From assembly GCF_001469895.1 (NCBI RefSeq), contig NZ_LOPY01000061.1, forward strand, positions 186,001-250,000: DNA of 64,000 bases. Reading direction: 5' to 3'. A program made the position numbers and the translations under genes. The stretch comes from Pseudoalteromonas sp. XI10. Its GTDB lineage: Bacteria > Pseudomonadota > Gammaproteobacteria > Enterobacterales > Alteromonadaceae. Within the stretch, counting starts at the first letter, position 1. Every line of letters begins with the position of its first letter. The notes beneath the pieces are model-generated. The model did no database searches. It saw only the letters and a list, made by a program, of their open reading frames with translations, and was not told where the DNA came from. This document shows positions 54,064 to 62,905 of this stretch, one piece after another.

Positions 54064-56391
54064 TTAATCTCTAACGCAAGTTGGTCTGGGCTCAAACTCA
54101 CTGGCACGAATGGGAAGCTGCACCACTTTGCCGCAACCAGGAGGCGCTTGCAGACCGGTTTCTTCATTAATAAAGGCCCAGCGAATAGAAGCAGGACGAG
54201 TGTCTGCTATGGCTTCAGGGTTGAGTGGTTTAAGGTAGCGAATGTAGGCCTCTAATGCGCCAACACTGCCCGTTAACCCCGTGCTCTTATTATCGTCACG
54301 ACCAATCCATGCAACAGTCACCGTGTTTTGATCAAAACCTGCAAACCAGCTATCGCGTAAATCATTACTAGTGCCTGTTTTACCTGCAAGCTGAATTGAT
54401 GGGAAGTGGGCGTTTAAACGCTTTGCTGTACCATCTTTTGTCACGCGCTTCATTGCGTACTTAGTCATGTAAATTGATGCATCATCAAAACGCTTTTGTG
54501 AACTGACATCATGTTTATAAAGCACCTTACCTACTGAGTCAGTCAGTGCTGAAATAGACGTTAATTCGCGGTACTGACCATCAGCAGCAAGGGTTGTATA
54601 AAGCTGCGCTACCTCAAAGCTTGAAAGCTCAAGTGCACCTAAAAGTAATGACGGGTATTGATCAATACGCCCTTCTACACCTAAACGCTTTAAGGTATCA
54701 GCTACTTTATCAACTCCAACATCAAGGCCAGTGTTAACCGCAGGAATATTAATACTGTTACTAAATGCTTTGTATAGTGGCATAGGGCCGCGGAACTGCT
54801 TGTCGAAGTTCTCTGGTTGCCAAACTTTCCCCTGCTCATTAGTCACTTGTAGCGGTGAGTCATCCACCAATGTGGCAACATTAAACTGACCACTTTCAAA
54901 TGCTGTTAAATAAACGGCAGGCTTAACAAGTGAGCCAATATTACGTTTGGTATCAAGCACACGGTTAAAACCAAAATAACGTACGTCACGGCCTGCAACC
55001 AACGCCGACACCCCACCCTTTTCAACGTTAACGGAGATCATCGCTGCTTCAAGCTCTTCTGTTTTAGGGCGTCTTTCTAGATAAGGTAGACTTGCCTCAA
55101 TCGACTCTTCCATGGCCGTTTGCTTTTGTAAGTCAAAATAGGTGAATACACGCACCCCGGCATCTAACACTTGCTGATCAGGTAGTAGGCGCTTTAATTC
55201 TCGGTTAACTAATTCTAAGTAACCTGGATATGACTTTTGCAGACTGTCTTTCATTGGTGCAATATCAATTGGACGTTTTAATGCTGCACGATATTCACGG
55301 GTATCAATCAATTTATTTTCAACCATTAAGCGAAGTACTAGATCACGACGCTCCATTGCGCGCTCACTATAACGGCGTGGGTTGTAATATGAAGGACCTT
55401 TAACCATAGCCACTAATAGCGCAATTTGGTCGTATTCAAGCTCATCCACAGGCTTTGAAAAATAAAACTCAGCGGCAAGACCCATACCGTGAACGCCTTG
55501 ATTGTAAGACTGACCTAAATACACTTCATTGAGGTAAGCTTCTAAAATGTCATCTTTGCTGTAGCGGTAATCTAATATCAGAGCGATAAGCGCTTCATTA
55601 AACTTACGCACCAGCGAACGCTCACGGGTAAGGTATATATTCTTTGCTAATTGCTGAGTTAAGGTACTGCCCCCTTGCACTGTACGTCCGGCTTTAATAT
55701 TGCTGTATAAAGCGCGCATAATTGACCACACCGATACGCCATGGTGTTGATAGAAATTACGATCTTCAACCACCAGTAAAGTGTCTTTTAGCATCGGCGG
55801 AAATTTATCTAGCGGCACAAACTCGCGGTCTTGTTTTGAATCATTACCAATGCGAGCTATTTGAACCGGCTCTAATCGAGCGCTGTTTAAACGTCGGCCA
55901 AACTTATCTTTGATGGTTGCTAATTTCTGCCCTGAAAAACGCAGCTCAATCACTTTTGAGTCTTCAAGGCCGTCATAAAATTCAAATTCACGGCGGTACA
56001 CTTTAATACTGTTAGCTGATTTAACATACTGACCTGTTCGGCTTAGCTTATTTACAGATGAGTAATTTAAACGGTTTAACTCCCAAATAACCTCTTGCTG
56101 AGACAAATACTGCCCAGGATAAAAGCTCATTGCACGAGCATACACTTGTGCAGGTAACTGCCATTTATTGCCTTCAAATTGGCGAGTAATTTTTGCATCT
56201 AAATAAATTAGATACAGCACCATGGCAACAATCACAGCAAGTGAAAGCTTCCAAAAAATTGACCAAAGTTTTCTTAATACACTAGCTTTAGCTGGCCCTT
56301 GAGGTGCGCGTGAGCGCTTAGCGGTAGTTTTTTTTGATGTCGCCTTCGGTTTACTAGACGATTTTTTTGCAGGAGTTTTTTTATCAGCCAT
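54064..56391 (-). CDS. mrcB: Penicillin-binding protein 1B (bifunctional)
   Basis: 775-aa class A PBP. Basic, Lys/Ser-rich cytosolic tail (1-~40), one membrane helix (about 48-65), UB2H-like domain, then glycosyltransferase with EDRNFYQHHGVS (catalytic Glu) and GGSTLTQQLAKN. The transpeptidase has SxxK in GSLVKP, SxN in FSNSINIP and KTG in KTGTSNDLRD. It polymerises and cross-links peptidoglycan in the periplasm. The final tail ends with two cysteines. Convergent with hemL. Confidence 0.97.
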   Translation of the reverse strand: MADKKTPAKKSSSKPKATSKKTTAKRSRAPQGPAKASVLRKLWSIFWKLSLAVIVAMVLYLIYLDAKITRQFEGNKWQLPAQVYARAMSFYPGQYLSQQEVIWELNRLNYSSVNKLSRTGQYVKSANSIKVYRREFEFYDGLEDSKVIELRFSGQKLATIKDKFGRRLNSARLEPVQIARIGNDSKQDREFVPLDKFPPMLKDTLLVVEDRNFYQHHGVSVWSIMRALYSNIKAGRTVQGGSTLTQQLAKNIYLTRERSLVRKFNEALIALILDYRYSKDDILEAYLNEVYLGQSYNQGVHGMGLAAEFYFSKPVDELEYDQIALLVAMVKGPSYYNPRRYSERAMERRDLVLRLMVENKLIDTREYRAALKRPIDIAPMKDSLQKSYPGYLELVNRELKRLLPDQQVLDAGVRVFTYFDLQKQTAMEESIEASLPYLERRPKTEELEAAMISVNVEKGGVSALVAGRDVRYFGFNRVLDTKRNIGSLVKPAVYLTAFESGQFNVATLVDDSPLQVTNEQGKVWQPENFDKQFRGPMPLYKAFSNSINIPAVNTGLDVGVDKVADTLKRLGVEGRIDQYPSLLLGALELSSFEVAQLYTTLAADGQYRELTSISALTDSVGKVLYKHDVSSQKRFDDASIYMTKYAMKRVTKDGTAKRLNAHFPSIQLAGKTGTSNDLRDSWFAGFDQNTVTVAWIGRDDNKSTGLTGSVGALEAYIRYLKPLNPEAIADTRPASIRWAFINEETGLQAPPGCGKVVQLPIRASEFEPRPTCVRD

Positions 56392-56482
56392 TGAGTTCGC
56401 TATTGGTCAGTTAATTTTACAGGATTACGACTTGAACCGCGCAATATTAACACCTGTAAAATTAACAGTCACTTAAACTCGT

Positions 56483-56644
56483 TTAGCGTGTACACAACCA
56501 GAGTGAGTGGATCACAGCAGGTATAAAGAAGATAAAGCATAGAATAATGTTAATCACTAAGTCTTTACCTGCGCCCGCTTTTAAAAATACCGCAACAGGC
56601 GGTAAAAACAGCGAAATAATTATAAGCAAGAGTTTGTTATCCAT
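56483..56644 (-). CDS. YqaE/Pmp3-family small membrane protein, 53 aa
   Basis: A short gene on the minus strand. LLLIIISLFLPPVAVFL, then DLVINIILCFIFFIPAVIH and a C-terminal WLCTR: two helices with the LPP turn and IPAxIHSxW of the UPF0057/Pmp3 family, whose members help hold membrane potential under salt or cold stress. AAGGA is six bases before the ATG. No neighbour in the same operon. Confidence 0.8.
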   Translation of the reverse strand: MDNKLLLIIISLFLPPVAVFLKAGAGKDLVINIILCFIFFIPAVIHSLWLCTR

Positions 56645-56727
56645 CGTTTTTCCTTGTTAGAAATGAACATTAAGCATAGTCAAAAAATAGCGATTTCGCC
56701 TATCAGAAAAGACTTATTTAAACGCAA

Positions 56728-56752
56728 AAAAGCCCTACCTAAGTAGAGCTTT
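56728..56752 (-). terminator. Intrinsic terminator of glnK-amtB
   Basis: On the minus strand AAAGCTCTAC, 4-base loop, GTAGGGCTTT (one G-T pair) followed by a T run; starts about 55 bases after the amtB stop. Confidence 0.75.
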
Positions 56753-56805
56753 GATTTGAACACACAATGATATTGTTATGGGCGTGCTATTTGCACGCAC
56801 CAAGA

Positions 56806-58035
56806 TTAGTTACTGCGAACTGATACAAACTCAGGGTAAGCATCAATACCACAGTCATGTTGATCCATACCGTTTAGTTCTTCTTCTTCGGTAACACGGA
56901 TACCCATGGTATTTTTCAGGATTGCCCATACGATTGATGACGCGATGAACACAAATCCTAAGATACATACTAAGCCAATTAATTGATTAACAAAGGTTGC
57001 ATCAGAGTTTGAAAGTGGTACTAACATGATACCTAATGCACCACACACACCATGTACAGAGATAGCACCTACAGGGTCATCGATTTTCGCTTTATCAAGA
57101 GCAACGATGCTAAATACAACCAGTGAACCACCTAATAGACCAAGTAAACAAGCAAGTAATGGCGTTGGAGATGCAGGCTCTGCAGTAATCGTTACTAGAC
57201 CTGCTAGTGCACCATTAAGAACCATAGTTAAATCAGCTTTACCCCATAACACTTTACATACGAATAGTGCTGCGATTGCGCCACACGCTGCTGCTGCGTT
57301 AGTATTTAAGAAGATTTTACCAACTGCTGTTGCGTTTTCAGCGTCAGAAACAAGTAGCTGTGAACCACCGTTAAAGCCGAACCAACCCATCCAAAGGATT
57401 AATGTACCTAAAGTTGCTAACGGTAAGTTAGAACCAGGAATTGGGTAGATTTCACCATTTTTACCGTATTTCCCCTTACGAGCACCAAGGAAAAGCACAC
57501 CAGCTAGCGCTGCCGCAGCACCTGCACCGTGAACGATTGCAGAACCAGCGAAGTCAACAAAGCCCATTTCAGATAAGAAACCTGCGCCCCAAGTCCAGTA
57601 ACCTTCGATTGGGTAGATGAAACCAGTTAAAACAACAGTGAAAATTAAGAATGCCCATAACTTCATACGCTCAGCAACCGCACCAGATACGATTGACATA
57701 GCTGTTGCAACGAACACAACTTGGAAGAAGAAATCAGACTCTAAAGAGTGATCCGCATCAGCAGCTTGAGTGCCGATTAATGCGCCAAATGAAGGGATGA
57801 AACCACCTTCTGCGTTATCAACATACATGATGTTGTAACCCACTAATAAGAACATAGTGCAGGCAATAGAAAATAGTGCAACGTTTTTAGTTAGGATTTC
57901 TGTTGTATTTTTTGCACGAACTAAACCTGCTTCAAGCATAGCGAAACCAGCCGCCATCCACATTACTAAAACACCCGACATTAAAAAGTAAAAAGTGTCG
58001 AGTGAGAACTTCAACTCTACGATAGTGTTTTCCAT
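56806..58035 (-). CDS. amtB: Ammonium transporter AmtB
   Basis: 409-aa inner-membrane channel of the Amt/Rh family, about 11 helices. The twin pore histidines are in SAIVHGAGAAAALAG and ISVHGVCGALGIM. WGAGFL and GWFGFNGGSQ are also typical. Conducts ammonia; blocked by GlnK when nitrogen is plentiful. Follows glnK by nine bases. Confidence 0.95.
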   Translation of the reverse strand: MENTIVELKFSLDTFYFLMSGVLVMWMAAGFAMLEAGLVRAKNTTEILTKNVALFSIACTMFLLVGYNIMYVDNAEGGFIPSFGALIGTQAADADHSLESDFFFQVVFVATAMSIVSGAVAERMKLWAFLIFTVVLTGFIYPIEGYWTWGAGFLSEMGFVDFAGSAIVHGAGAAAALAGVLFLGARKGKYGKNGEIYPIPGSNLPLATLGTLILWMGWFGFNGGSQLLVSDAENATAVGKIFLNTNAAAACGAIAALFVCKVLWGKADLTMVLNGALAGLVTITAEPASPTPLLACLLGLLGGSLVVFSIVALDKAKIDDPVGAISVHGVCGALGIMLVPLSNSDATFVNQLIGLVCILGFVFIASSIVWAILKNTMGIRVTEEEELNGMDQHDCGIDAYPEFVSVRSN

Positions 58036-58044
58036 AATTCCCCC

Positions 58045-58383
58045 TTAAATTGCTTCTTCATCAAGTTCGCCCGTACGGATACGAACGATTTGGTCTAAGT
58101 CGTAAACAAAAATTTTGCCGTCACCAATTTTGCCTGTTGAAGCAATTTTTGTGATGGTTTCAACAACGCGTTGACAATTTTCGCTACGAGTTGCAATTTC
58201 AAGTTTGATTTTTGGAATAAAATCGACTTGGTATTCAGCTCCACGATATAGCTCAGTATGACCACGTTGACGGCCAAAGCCTTTAACGTCGACAACTGTC
58301 ATCCCCTCAATGCCTAAATCAGCCAATGCTTCACGTACATCATCAAGTTTGAATGGCTTTATTATTGCACTAATCATTTTCAT
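58045..58383 (-). CDS. glnK: Nitrogen regulatory P-II protein GlnK
   Basis: 112 aa, the exact P-II length when the start is ATG at 58383 (MKMISAIIKPFKLDDV). AAGGGGG stands just before it; an upstream in-frame start would add 21 residues without support. The uridylylated T-loop Tyr is Tyr51 (RGAEYQ), and the C-loop IVRIRTGE is intact. Binds ATP, ADP and 2-oxoglutarate, controls AmtB and, through GlnE/NtrB, nitrogen metabolism. Expressed from a sigma-54-like promoter. Confidence 0.95.
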   Translation of the reverse strand: MKMISAIIKPFKLDDVREALADLGIEGMTVVDVKGFGRQRGHTELYRGAEYQVDFIPKIKLEIATRSENCQRVVETITKIASTGKIGDGKIFVYDLDQIVRIRTGELDEEAI

Positions 58384-58429
58384 AGTGGCCCCCTTCGGAC
58401 GCTTATTGTTATCCTGTTGGCTTACACAA

Positions 58430-58445
58430 TCCAACCTTTGTGCCA
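58430..58445 (-). promoter_or_regulatory. Sigma-54-like promoter of glnK-amtB
   Basis: On the minus strand TGGCAC, 5 bp, TTGG, A: the -24/-12 arrangement, with TTGG instead of the consensus TTGC. The predicted start of transcription, near 58420, is 37 bases before glnK. glnK promoters are NtrC/sigma-54 dependent in many proteobacteria. Confidence 0.6.
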
Positions 58446-58501
58446 CTATTTTTTATTACCTATTTTCAATAACTTAAAAATAAAAATTGGTTTTTGCACA
58501 A

Positions 58502-58530
58502 AAAAAATGCACCCTATTGGTGCATTTTTT
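58502..58530. terminator. Terminator of the REC-GGDEF gene, also a candidate NtrC site
   Basis: AAAAAATGCACC, 5-base loop, GGTGCATTTTTT, 35 bases after the stop of the gene at 58565 on the minus strand. The core TGCACCCTATTGGTGCA (58508-58524) also matches the NtrC enhancer pattern, and it is centred about 97 bp upstream of the predicted glnK start, where an enhancer would sit. One sequence may serve both jobs. Confidence 0.65.
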
Positions 58531-58564
58531 TAACAATTAACCAGCGCTGGTGCAATTAGCACAA

Positions 58565-59794
58565 CTATAGTTTAACTAAGCAGTTCCGATCTTGCTGTTT
58601 GGCTTGATATAAGGCCTTGTCAGCAATACGCATCGCAGCTGTAAGCGATACATTTTGGAATTGGGTCATACCAATACTCATGGTTAATGAGTATGGCTCA
58701 CCGTTAATTGAAAAGGCGTGGCTTGCTAACTGCTCTCTGAAGGTATTGAGCCTTGATTCGGCCTTAGCTAAGTCCATATTATGCAGTACCACGGCAAATT
58801 CTTCGCCGCCGATTCTCGCGATAGTGAAGTCATCAAACTTAGTCTTTAAAAATGAAGACACTTGTTTTAGCGCCTGATCACCGGCTTCGTGACCAAACTG
58901 GTCGTTCACATTTTTAAAGAAGTCGATATCAAGCAAAGCCAATACGTTTTCTTGCTCAACATTTTTAAGCAGTTTTTCTGCGTATTGGTAAAAATAACGA
59001 CGATTATGCAAGCCAGTTAAATGGTCGCGGTATGCGCTTTCTTTTATATCGGCTATTAGAGCAAGCTGCTCCATGGTTTGCATAACACGGCAATGAAACT
59101 CTTCATTCATAAACGGCTTAGTTAAAAAGTCGTTAGCGCCGTATTTAATAAAACGCGCCGATAAACCATGCTTGCCGGCACCTGATAAACCGATAATTGC
59201 TAAATCATCACGGCCGCGGAAATTACGTACCGCTTTAACGAGCTCAAAACCATCCATTGTTGGCATTGCATAGTCAGTAAGTAGCAGCTTGATTTCAGGA
59301 TCGTCTTTCAGCATTTGCAGTGCTTGCTCACCATCTTGAGCATCGCGTACATCAAACAACTGCTTTTCGAGCATTTGCTTCATTAAAGTGCGACTTAGCA
59401 CTGAGTCATCAGCCACCAGCGCTTTGCTACCATCGTTTCTAAGTAATTGTGCAACAAGTTTGATCGCATAATGGTATGAATCGCGGTTATCTTTAACCAC
59501 GTAATCAACCACACCAAGCTCTAACATCTGCTGGCGAATGTATTCATCAATTTTTGATGTTAGGACAACGGTCGGGATGTTTTTTGATAAGGTGTATTTA
59601 GCTACTTCGCCATTCATCGCATCAGGTAGCGTTAAATCGACTAAAGCTAAGGTGTAATCGTGCTCTGAAATTAAAGAGACGCCCTCTTTTAAAGACCACG
59701 CAAAGTCGACAGCCACATCTAAATAGTGAGCAGCGAGGTGACGTAACACTTGCTGTACTACTTTACTGTCTTCAACTACTAATACTCTTTGCAT
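58565..59794 (-). CDS. Two-receiver GGDEF response regulator (PleD-like)
   Basis: 409 aa: REC1 (1-~118; acidic VVEDSK and LALVDLTLPDA), REC2 (~125-240; LVADDSVLSR and LLTDYAMPTMDG with phospho-acceptor Asp), and GGDEF (~250-409) with DIDFFKNVNDQFGHEAGDQ and RIGGEEF. No I-site RxxD at the expected spacing. This is the PleD layout, where phosphorylation drives dimerisation and c-di-GMP synthesis. No histidine kinase nearby. Confidence 0.92.
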   Translation of the reverse strand: MQRVLVVEDSKVVQQVLRHLAAHYLDVAVDFAWSLKEGVSLISEHDYTLALVDLTLPDAMNGEVAKYTLSKNIPTVVLTSKIDEYIRQQMLELGVVDYVVKDNRDSYHYAIKLVAQLLRNDGSKALVADDSVLSRTLMKQMLEKQLFDVRDAQDGEQALQMLKDDPEIKLLLTDYAMPTMDGFELVKAVRNFRGRDDLAIIGLSGAGKHGLSARFIKYGANDFLTKPFMNEEFHCRVMQTMEQLALIADIKESAYRDHLTGLHNRRYFYQYAEKLLKNVEQENVLALLDIDFFKNVNDQFGHEAGDQALKQVSSFLKTKFDDFTIARIGGEEFAVVLHNMDLAKAESRLNTFREQLASHAFSINGEPYSLTMSIGMTQFQNVSLTAAMRIADKALYQAKQQDRNCLVKL

Positions 59795-60038
59795 TGCAAC
59801 TTCTCTTTCTTAAGCACGTGTACACAGATTATAAACACGCTAAATATACGCCATTTTTTAATCTAGCTAAATAATTAAGCAAAATATCTTTGCTAAAAAA
59901 ATGCACTTTTTTGTAACCAGCTCAGCATTTTCGGTTATTTTTCTGTTTAACAGCTAATATTGGTCACTAGTCTCATTAGTTTGTCATCGAGTTTGCTTTA
60001 CTTTTTAATAGCTGCAATTCGAATAATAAGGAATCAAC

Positions 60039-61556
60039 ATGAAACTAGTTAGTTTTATTGGCTTGTCAGTGACAGCACTAACACTGACCTTCAGTACTCC
60101 AAGCTTTGCTGATAACGGACGTCGTATTGACGTTGACAGCAAAGTGGTAACAGAGCACAAAGCCCGCATTAATGGTGAGCGTTTTTCATATACCGCAACC
60201 ACAGGCACACAACCGGTTTGGAATGAGCAAGGCGATGCCGTTGCAACGCTGCAATATACTTATTATACCCGCGATAAAGTAGACGATAGAACAAAACGTC
60301 CTTTAGTTTTTTCGTTTAATGGTGGCCCAGGTTCTGCGTCAGTATGGATGCACCTTGCTTATACTGGACCACGTGTATTAAAAATTGATGACGAAGGTTA
60401 CCCTGTTCAACCTTATGGCGTAAAAGATAACCCTTACTCAATTCTAGACGTGGCTGATATTGTTTATATCAACCCAGTTAACACCGGTTACTCGCGCGTT
60501 CTTGAAAACGAAAAAGGTGAGCTGCCAAGTAAATCAGACCAACAAAAAATGTTCTTTGGTGTTAACGCTGACATCAAATACTTAGCAGAGTGGTTAAATA
60601 CCTTTGTTTCTCGCAACGAGCGCTGGCGTTCACCTAAGTTCTTAATTGGTGAGAGCTATGGTACGACTCGTGTTTCTGGTCTTGCTCACGAATTACAAAA
60701 TCGCCAATGGATGTATATCAACGGCGTTATTCTAGTATCACCAACTGAAATTGGTATTAAACGTGAAGGCCCGGTAGAAGCAGCGAACCGCCTACCTTAC
60801 TTTGCAGCAACCGCTTGGTACCACAAAGCCCTTAGCGCAGACTTACAAGCAAAAGACTTAGACGAGTTATTACCTGAAGTTGAACAGTTCACCGTGAACA
60901 AGTTCTTACCTGCAATTGCTAAAGGTGGTTTTTTACCTGCTGATGAAAAACGTGCCATCATCAAGCAAGCAGCAAAATACGCAGGTTTATCTGAAAAGTT
61001 TGTTGAGCAAAATAACCTTGATATTCCAAATAACTTCTTCTGGAAAGAGCTGTTGCGTGAGCGCGGCCAAACAGTAGGCCGTTTAGATTCTCGTTACCTA
61101 GGTATCGACAAACGTGATGCAGGTGAGTCACCTGATTACTGGGCTGAGCTTACTTCATGGTTACACTCATTCACGCCAGCGATTAACTATTACCTACGTG
61201 AAGAGCTTAACTACAAAACCGATATCAAATATAACCTATTTGGTAATGTTCACCCTTGGGATCGCTCAGGCAACAACACAGGTGAAAACTTACGTTTAGC
61301 AATGGCACAAAACCCATACTTAAACGTGATGATTCAATCTGGCTACTACGACGGTGCAACAAACTACTTTGATGCTAAATACACAATGTGGCAGTTAGAT
61401 CCAAGTGGCAAAATGAAAGATCGCTTAAGCTTTAAGGGCTATCGCAGTGGTCACATGATGTATTTACGCCATGCTGATTTAGAGTCATCAAATAATGACT
61501 TACGTGACTTTATCCTTAAATCACTGCCTGCCGAAGGCAAAGCAGCAAAATACTAA
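60039..61556 (+). CDS. Secreted S10-family serine carboxypeptidase-like protein
   Basis: 505 aa with signal peptide MKLVSFIGLSVTALTLTFSTPSFA. Alpha/beta-hydrolase of the S10 type: oxyanion region FNGGPGSASVW, nucleophile Ser in GESYGTTR, catalytic Asp in GYYDGATNYF and His in RSGHMMYL, all in order. It would remove C-terminal residues from peptides in the periplasm or medium. Common in marine proteobacteria, so scavenging of peptides is likely. Followed by a terminator. Confidence 0.9.
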   Translation: MKLVSFIGLSVTALTLTFSTPSFADNGRRIDVDSKVVTEHKARINGERFSYTATTGTQPVWNEQGDAVATLQYTYYTRDKVDDRTKRPLVFSFNGGPGSASVWMHLAYTGPRVLKIDDEGYPVQPYGVKDNPYSILDVADIVYINPVNTGYSRVLENEKGELPSKSDQQKMFFGVNADIKYLAEWLNTFVSRNERWRSPKFLIGESYGTTRVSGLAHELQNRQWMYINGVILVSPTEIGIKREGPVEAANRLPYFAATAWYHKALSADLQAKDLDELLPEVEQFTVNKFLPAIAKGGFLPADEKRAIIKQAAKYAGLSEKFVEQNNLDIPNNFFWKELLRERGQTVGRLDSRYLGIDKRDAGESPDYWAELTSWLHSFTPAINYYLREELNYKTDIKYNLFGNVHPWDRSGNNTGENLRLAMAQNPYLNVMIQSGYYDGATNYFDAKYTMWQLDPSGKMKDRLSFKGYRSGHMMYLRHADLESSNNDLRDFILKSLPAEGKAAKY

Positions 61557-61583
61557 ACAGCGTATTTGCAAAACCATAACAGA

Positions 61584-61608
61584 AAAAGCCCGTTTTATAC
61601 GGGCTTTT
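61584..61608 (+). terminator. Intrinsic terminator of the S10 peptidase gene
   Basis: AAAAGCCCGT, 5-base loop, ACGGGCTTTT, followed by GTTTTT; 28 bases after the stop. Confidence 0.88.
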
Positions 61609-61659
61609 GTTTTTCCACTAATCTTTTTGGGTATATACTCAAGTCATTGATTTAAGGAT

Positions 61660-62241
61660 TTGGATAATCAGCAAATGGCAGAAAAATTTCGCGTTATGTT
61701 TGCAGGGCTTGAAGCCGGTGTTGACCAAGCACAAGCAACAGAGCAACTCGCTGCAAAACTAAAAACAACTACAGAGAAAGTTGCGACCCTGTTTGAGCAT
61801 AAGCCATTATTTGCACCAAGCGAGCAAGATAAAGCACTAAAACAAGCAAAGCTACTCGCCAGTGTTGGCATTAAAGCCAAGCTCCAACCGATTAACCAAG
61901 CAGCCACCAACAGCCAATCAAGCAATACAGCCGCACAGGCCAAAGAGCGTGAAGAACGTATTTTTGATGCCCTCGATTACATCACCAGTAGTCTTATTCG
62001 TCTAGAAGAAAAACTGGATGACTTAGAGCAACGTTTACCTGAGCTTGAAAATAACAGCGTTGCTGATAGCGACGATAGCTGGCAAGAAGATGACTTGCTA
62101 CTTGAAGACGAATTAACCGAGCCTGTTAAAAAACGCTCAAACACCCTACTCTATTCGCTTATTGCAATGGTCATTGTGTTATTAATCATTTTGGGTGTAG
62201 TGGAGCTTTTCCCTGAACTTTTCTCCTTTTTAGAAAGTTAA
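61660..62241 (+). CDS. Unknown anchored protein with an N-terminal FxG...P module and C-terminal helix
   Basis: 193 aa. Residues ~7-75 (FRVMFAGLEAGVDQAQATEQ, then LFEHKPLFAP, then LLASVGIKAKLQPI) recall a ~65-residue module seen at the N-terminus of many proteobacterial membrane proteins. A charged coiled coil follows (~95-130, ITSSLIRLEEKLDDLEQRL), then an acidic stretch and one C-terminal helix (YSLIAMVIVLLIILGVVELF). The start may be TTG at 61660 or ATG at 61675; neither has an ideal ribosome site. 13 bp upstream of the 5-FCL gene, likely co-transcribed. Function unknown. Confidence 0.7.
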   Translation: MDNQQMAEKFRVMFAGLEAGVDQAQATEQLAAKLKTTTEKVATLFEHKPLFAPSEQDKALKQAKLLASVGIKAKLQPINQAATNSQSSNTAAQAKEREERIFDALDYITSSLIRLEEKLDDLEQRLPELENNSVADSDDSWQEDDLLLEDELTEPVKKRSNTLLYSLIAMVIVLLIILGVVELFPELFSFLES

Positions 62242-62254
62242 CACTAATATTGAC

Positions 62255-62851
62255 ATGAGCAACACACGAGCAGAAATCAGACAATCTATTCGAAAAAAGC
62301 GCAATTCACTGACTGTTGAACAACAAAAAAATGCAGCAATTGCGCTAAAGGTGAATTTTACTCAACACTTAAATTCGCTAAAAACACCTAAAAATGCCCA
62401 TATTGGCATTTATTTCAGCAATGATGGCGAATTAGACACTTCATTGTTAATTAAAGAATTATGGATGCAAGAACAGCATTTATATCTGCCTATCATCCAC
62501 CCCTTCAATGGCACAACTTTATACTTTCAGAGGTATGAAGAAAATTCACCCATGACTGCAAACCGCTATGGTATCTTGGAGCCCAAGTTAAATTGCAGTC
62601 AAATATGTCCTTTAGACAAGCTTGATATTTTACTTATGCCATTAGTGGCATTTGATGATCAAGGTAACCGTTTAGGAATGGGCGGTGGGTTTTATGACAA
62701 AACGTTGGCTCGGTATTACCAAGAAAACTGGCAAAAACCGATTTTGATAGGCCTTGCCCATCAATGTCAGCATGTTTCAGCATTGCCAATTGAATCATGG
62801 GATGTACCGTTAAAACACATTATAACCCCAGAGAAAATCTACCAATGGTAA
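62255..62851 (+). CDS. ygfA: 5-formyltetrahydrofolate cyclo-ligase
   Basis: 198-aa cytosolic enzyme that turns 5-formyl-THF into 5,10-methenyl-THF with ATP. The start has the basic helix RAEIRQSIRKKRNSL; the folate/ATP motif GMGGGFYDKTLARY lies near residue 140. In many gammaproteobacteria it stands beside zapA and 6S RNA; neither is seen here. Followed by rpiA and serA, which matches the usual local gene set. Confidence 0.92.
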   Translation: MSNTRAEIRQSIRKKRNSLTVEQQKNAAIALKVNFTQHLNSLKTPKNAHIGIYFSNDGELDTSLLIKELWMQEQHLYLPIIHPFNGTTLYFQRYEENSPMTANRYGILEPKLNCSQICPLDKLDILLMPLVAFDDQGNRLGMGGGFYDKTLARYYQENWQKPILIGLAHQCQHVSALPIESWDVPLKHIITPEKIYQW

Positions 62852-62905
62852 GCAAACTGTTTGTATACTATAGGCCCTCTCTGACAGCTAACTGAGCACA
62901 TAATT

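Noticed and set aside
61557..62254. 6S RNA upstream of the 5-FCL gene, as in E. coli
   Set aside because: The space is filled by a terminator and a coding gene; no 6S-like structure was seen.
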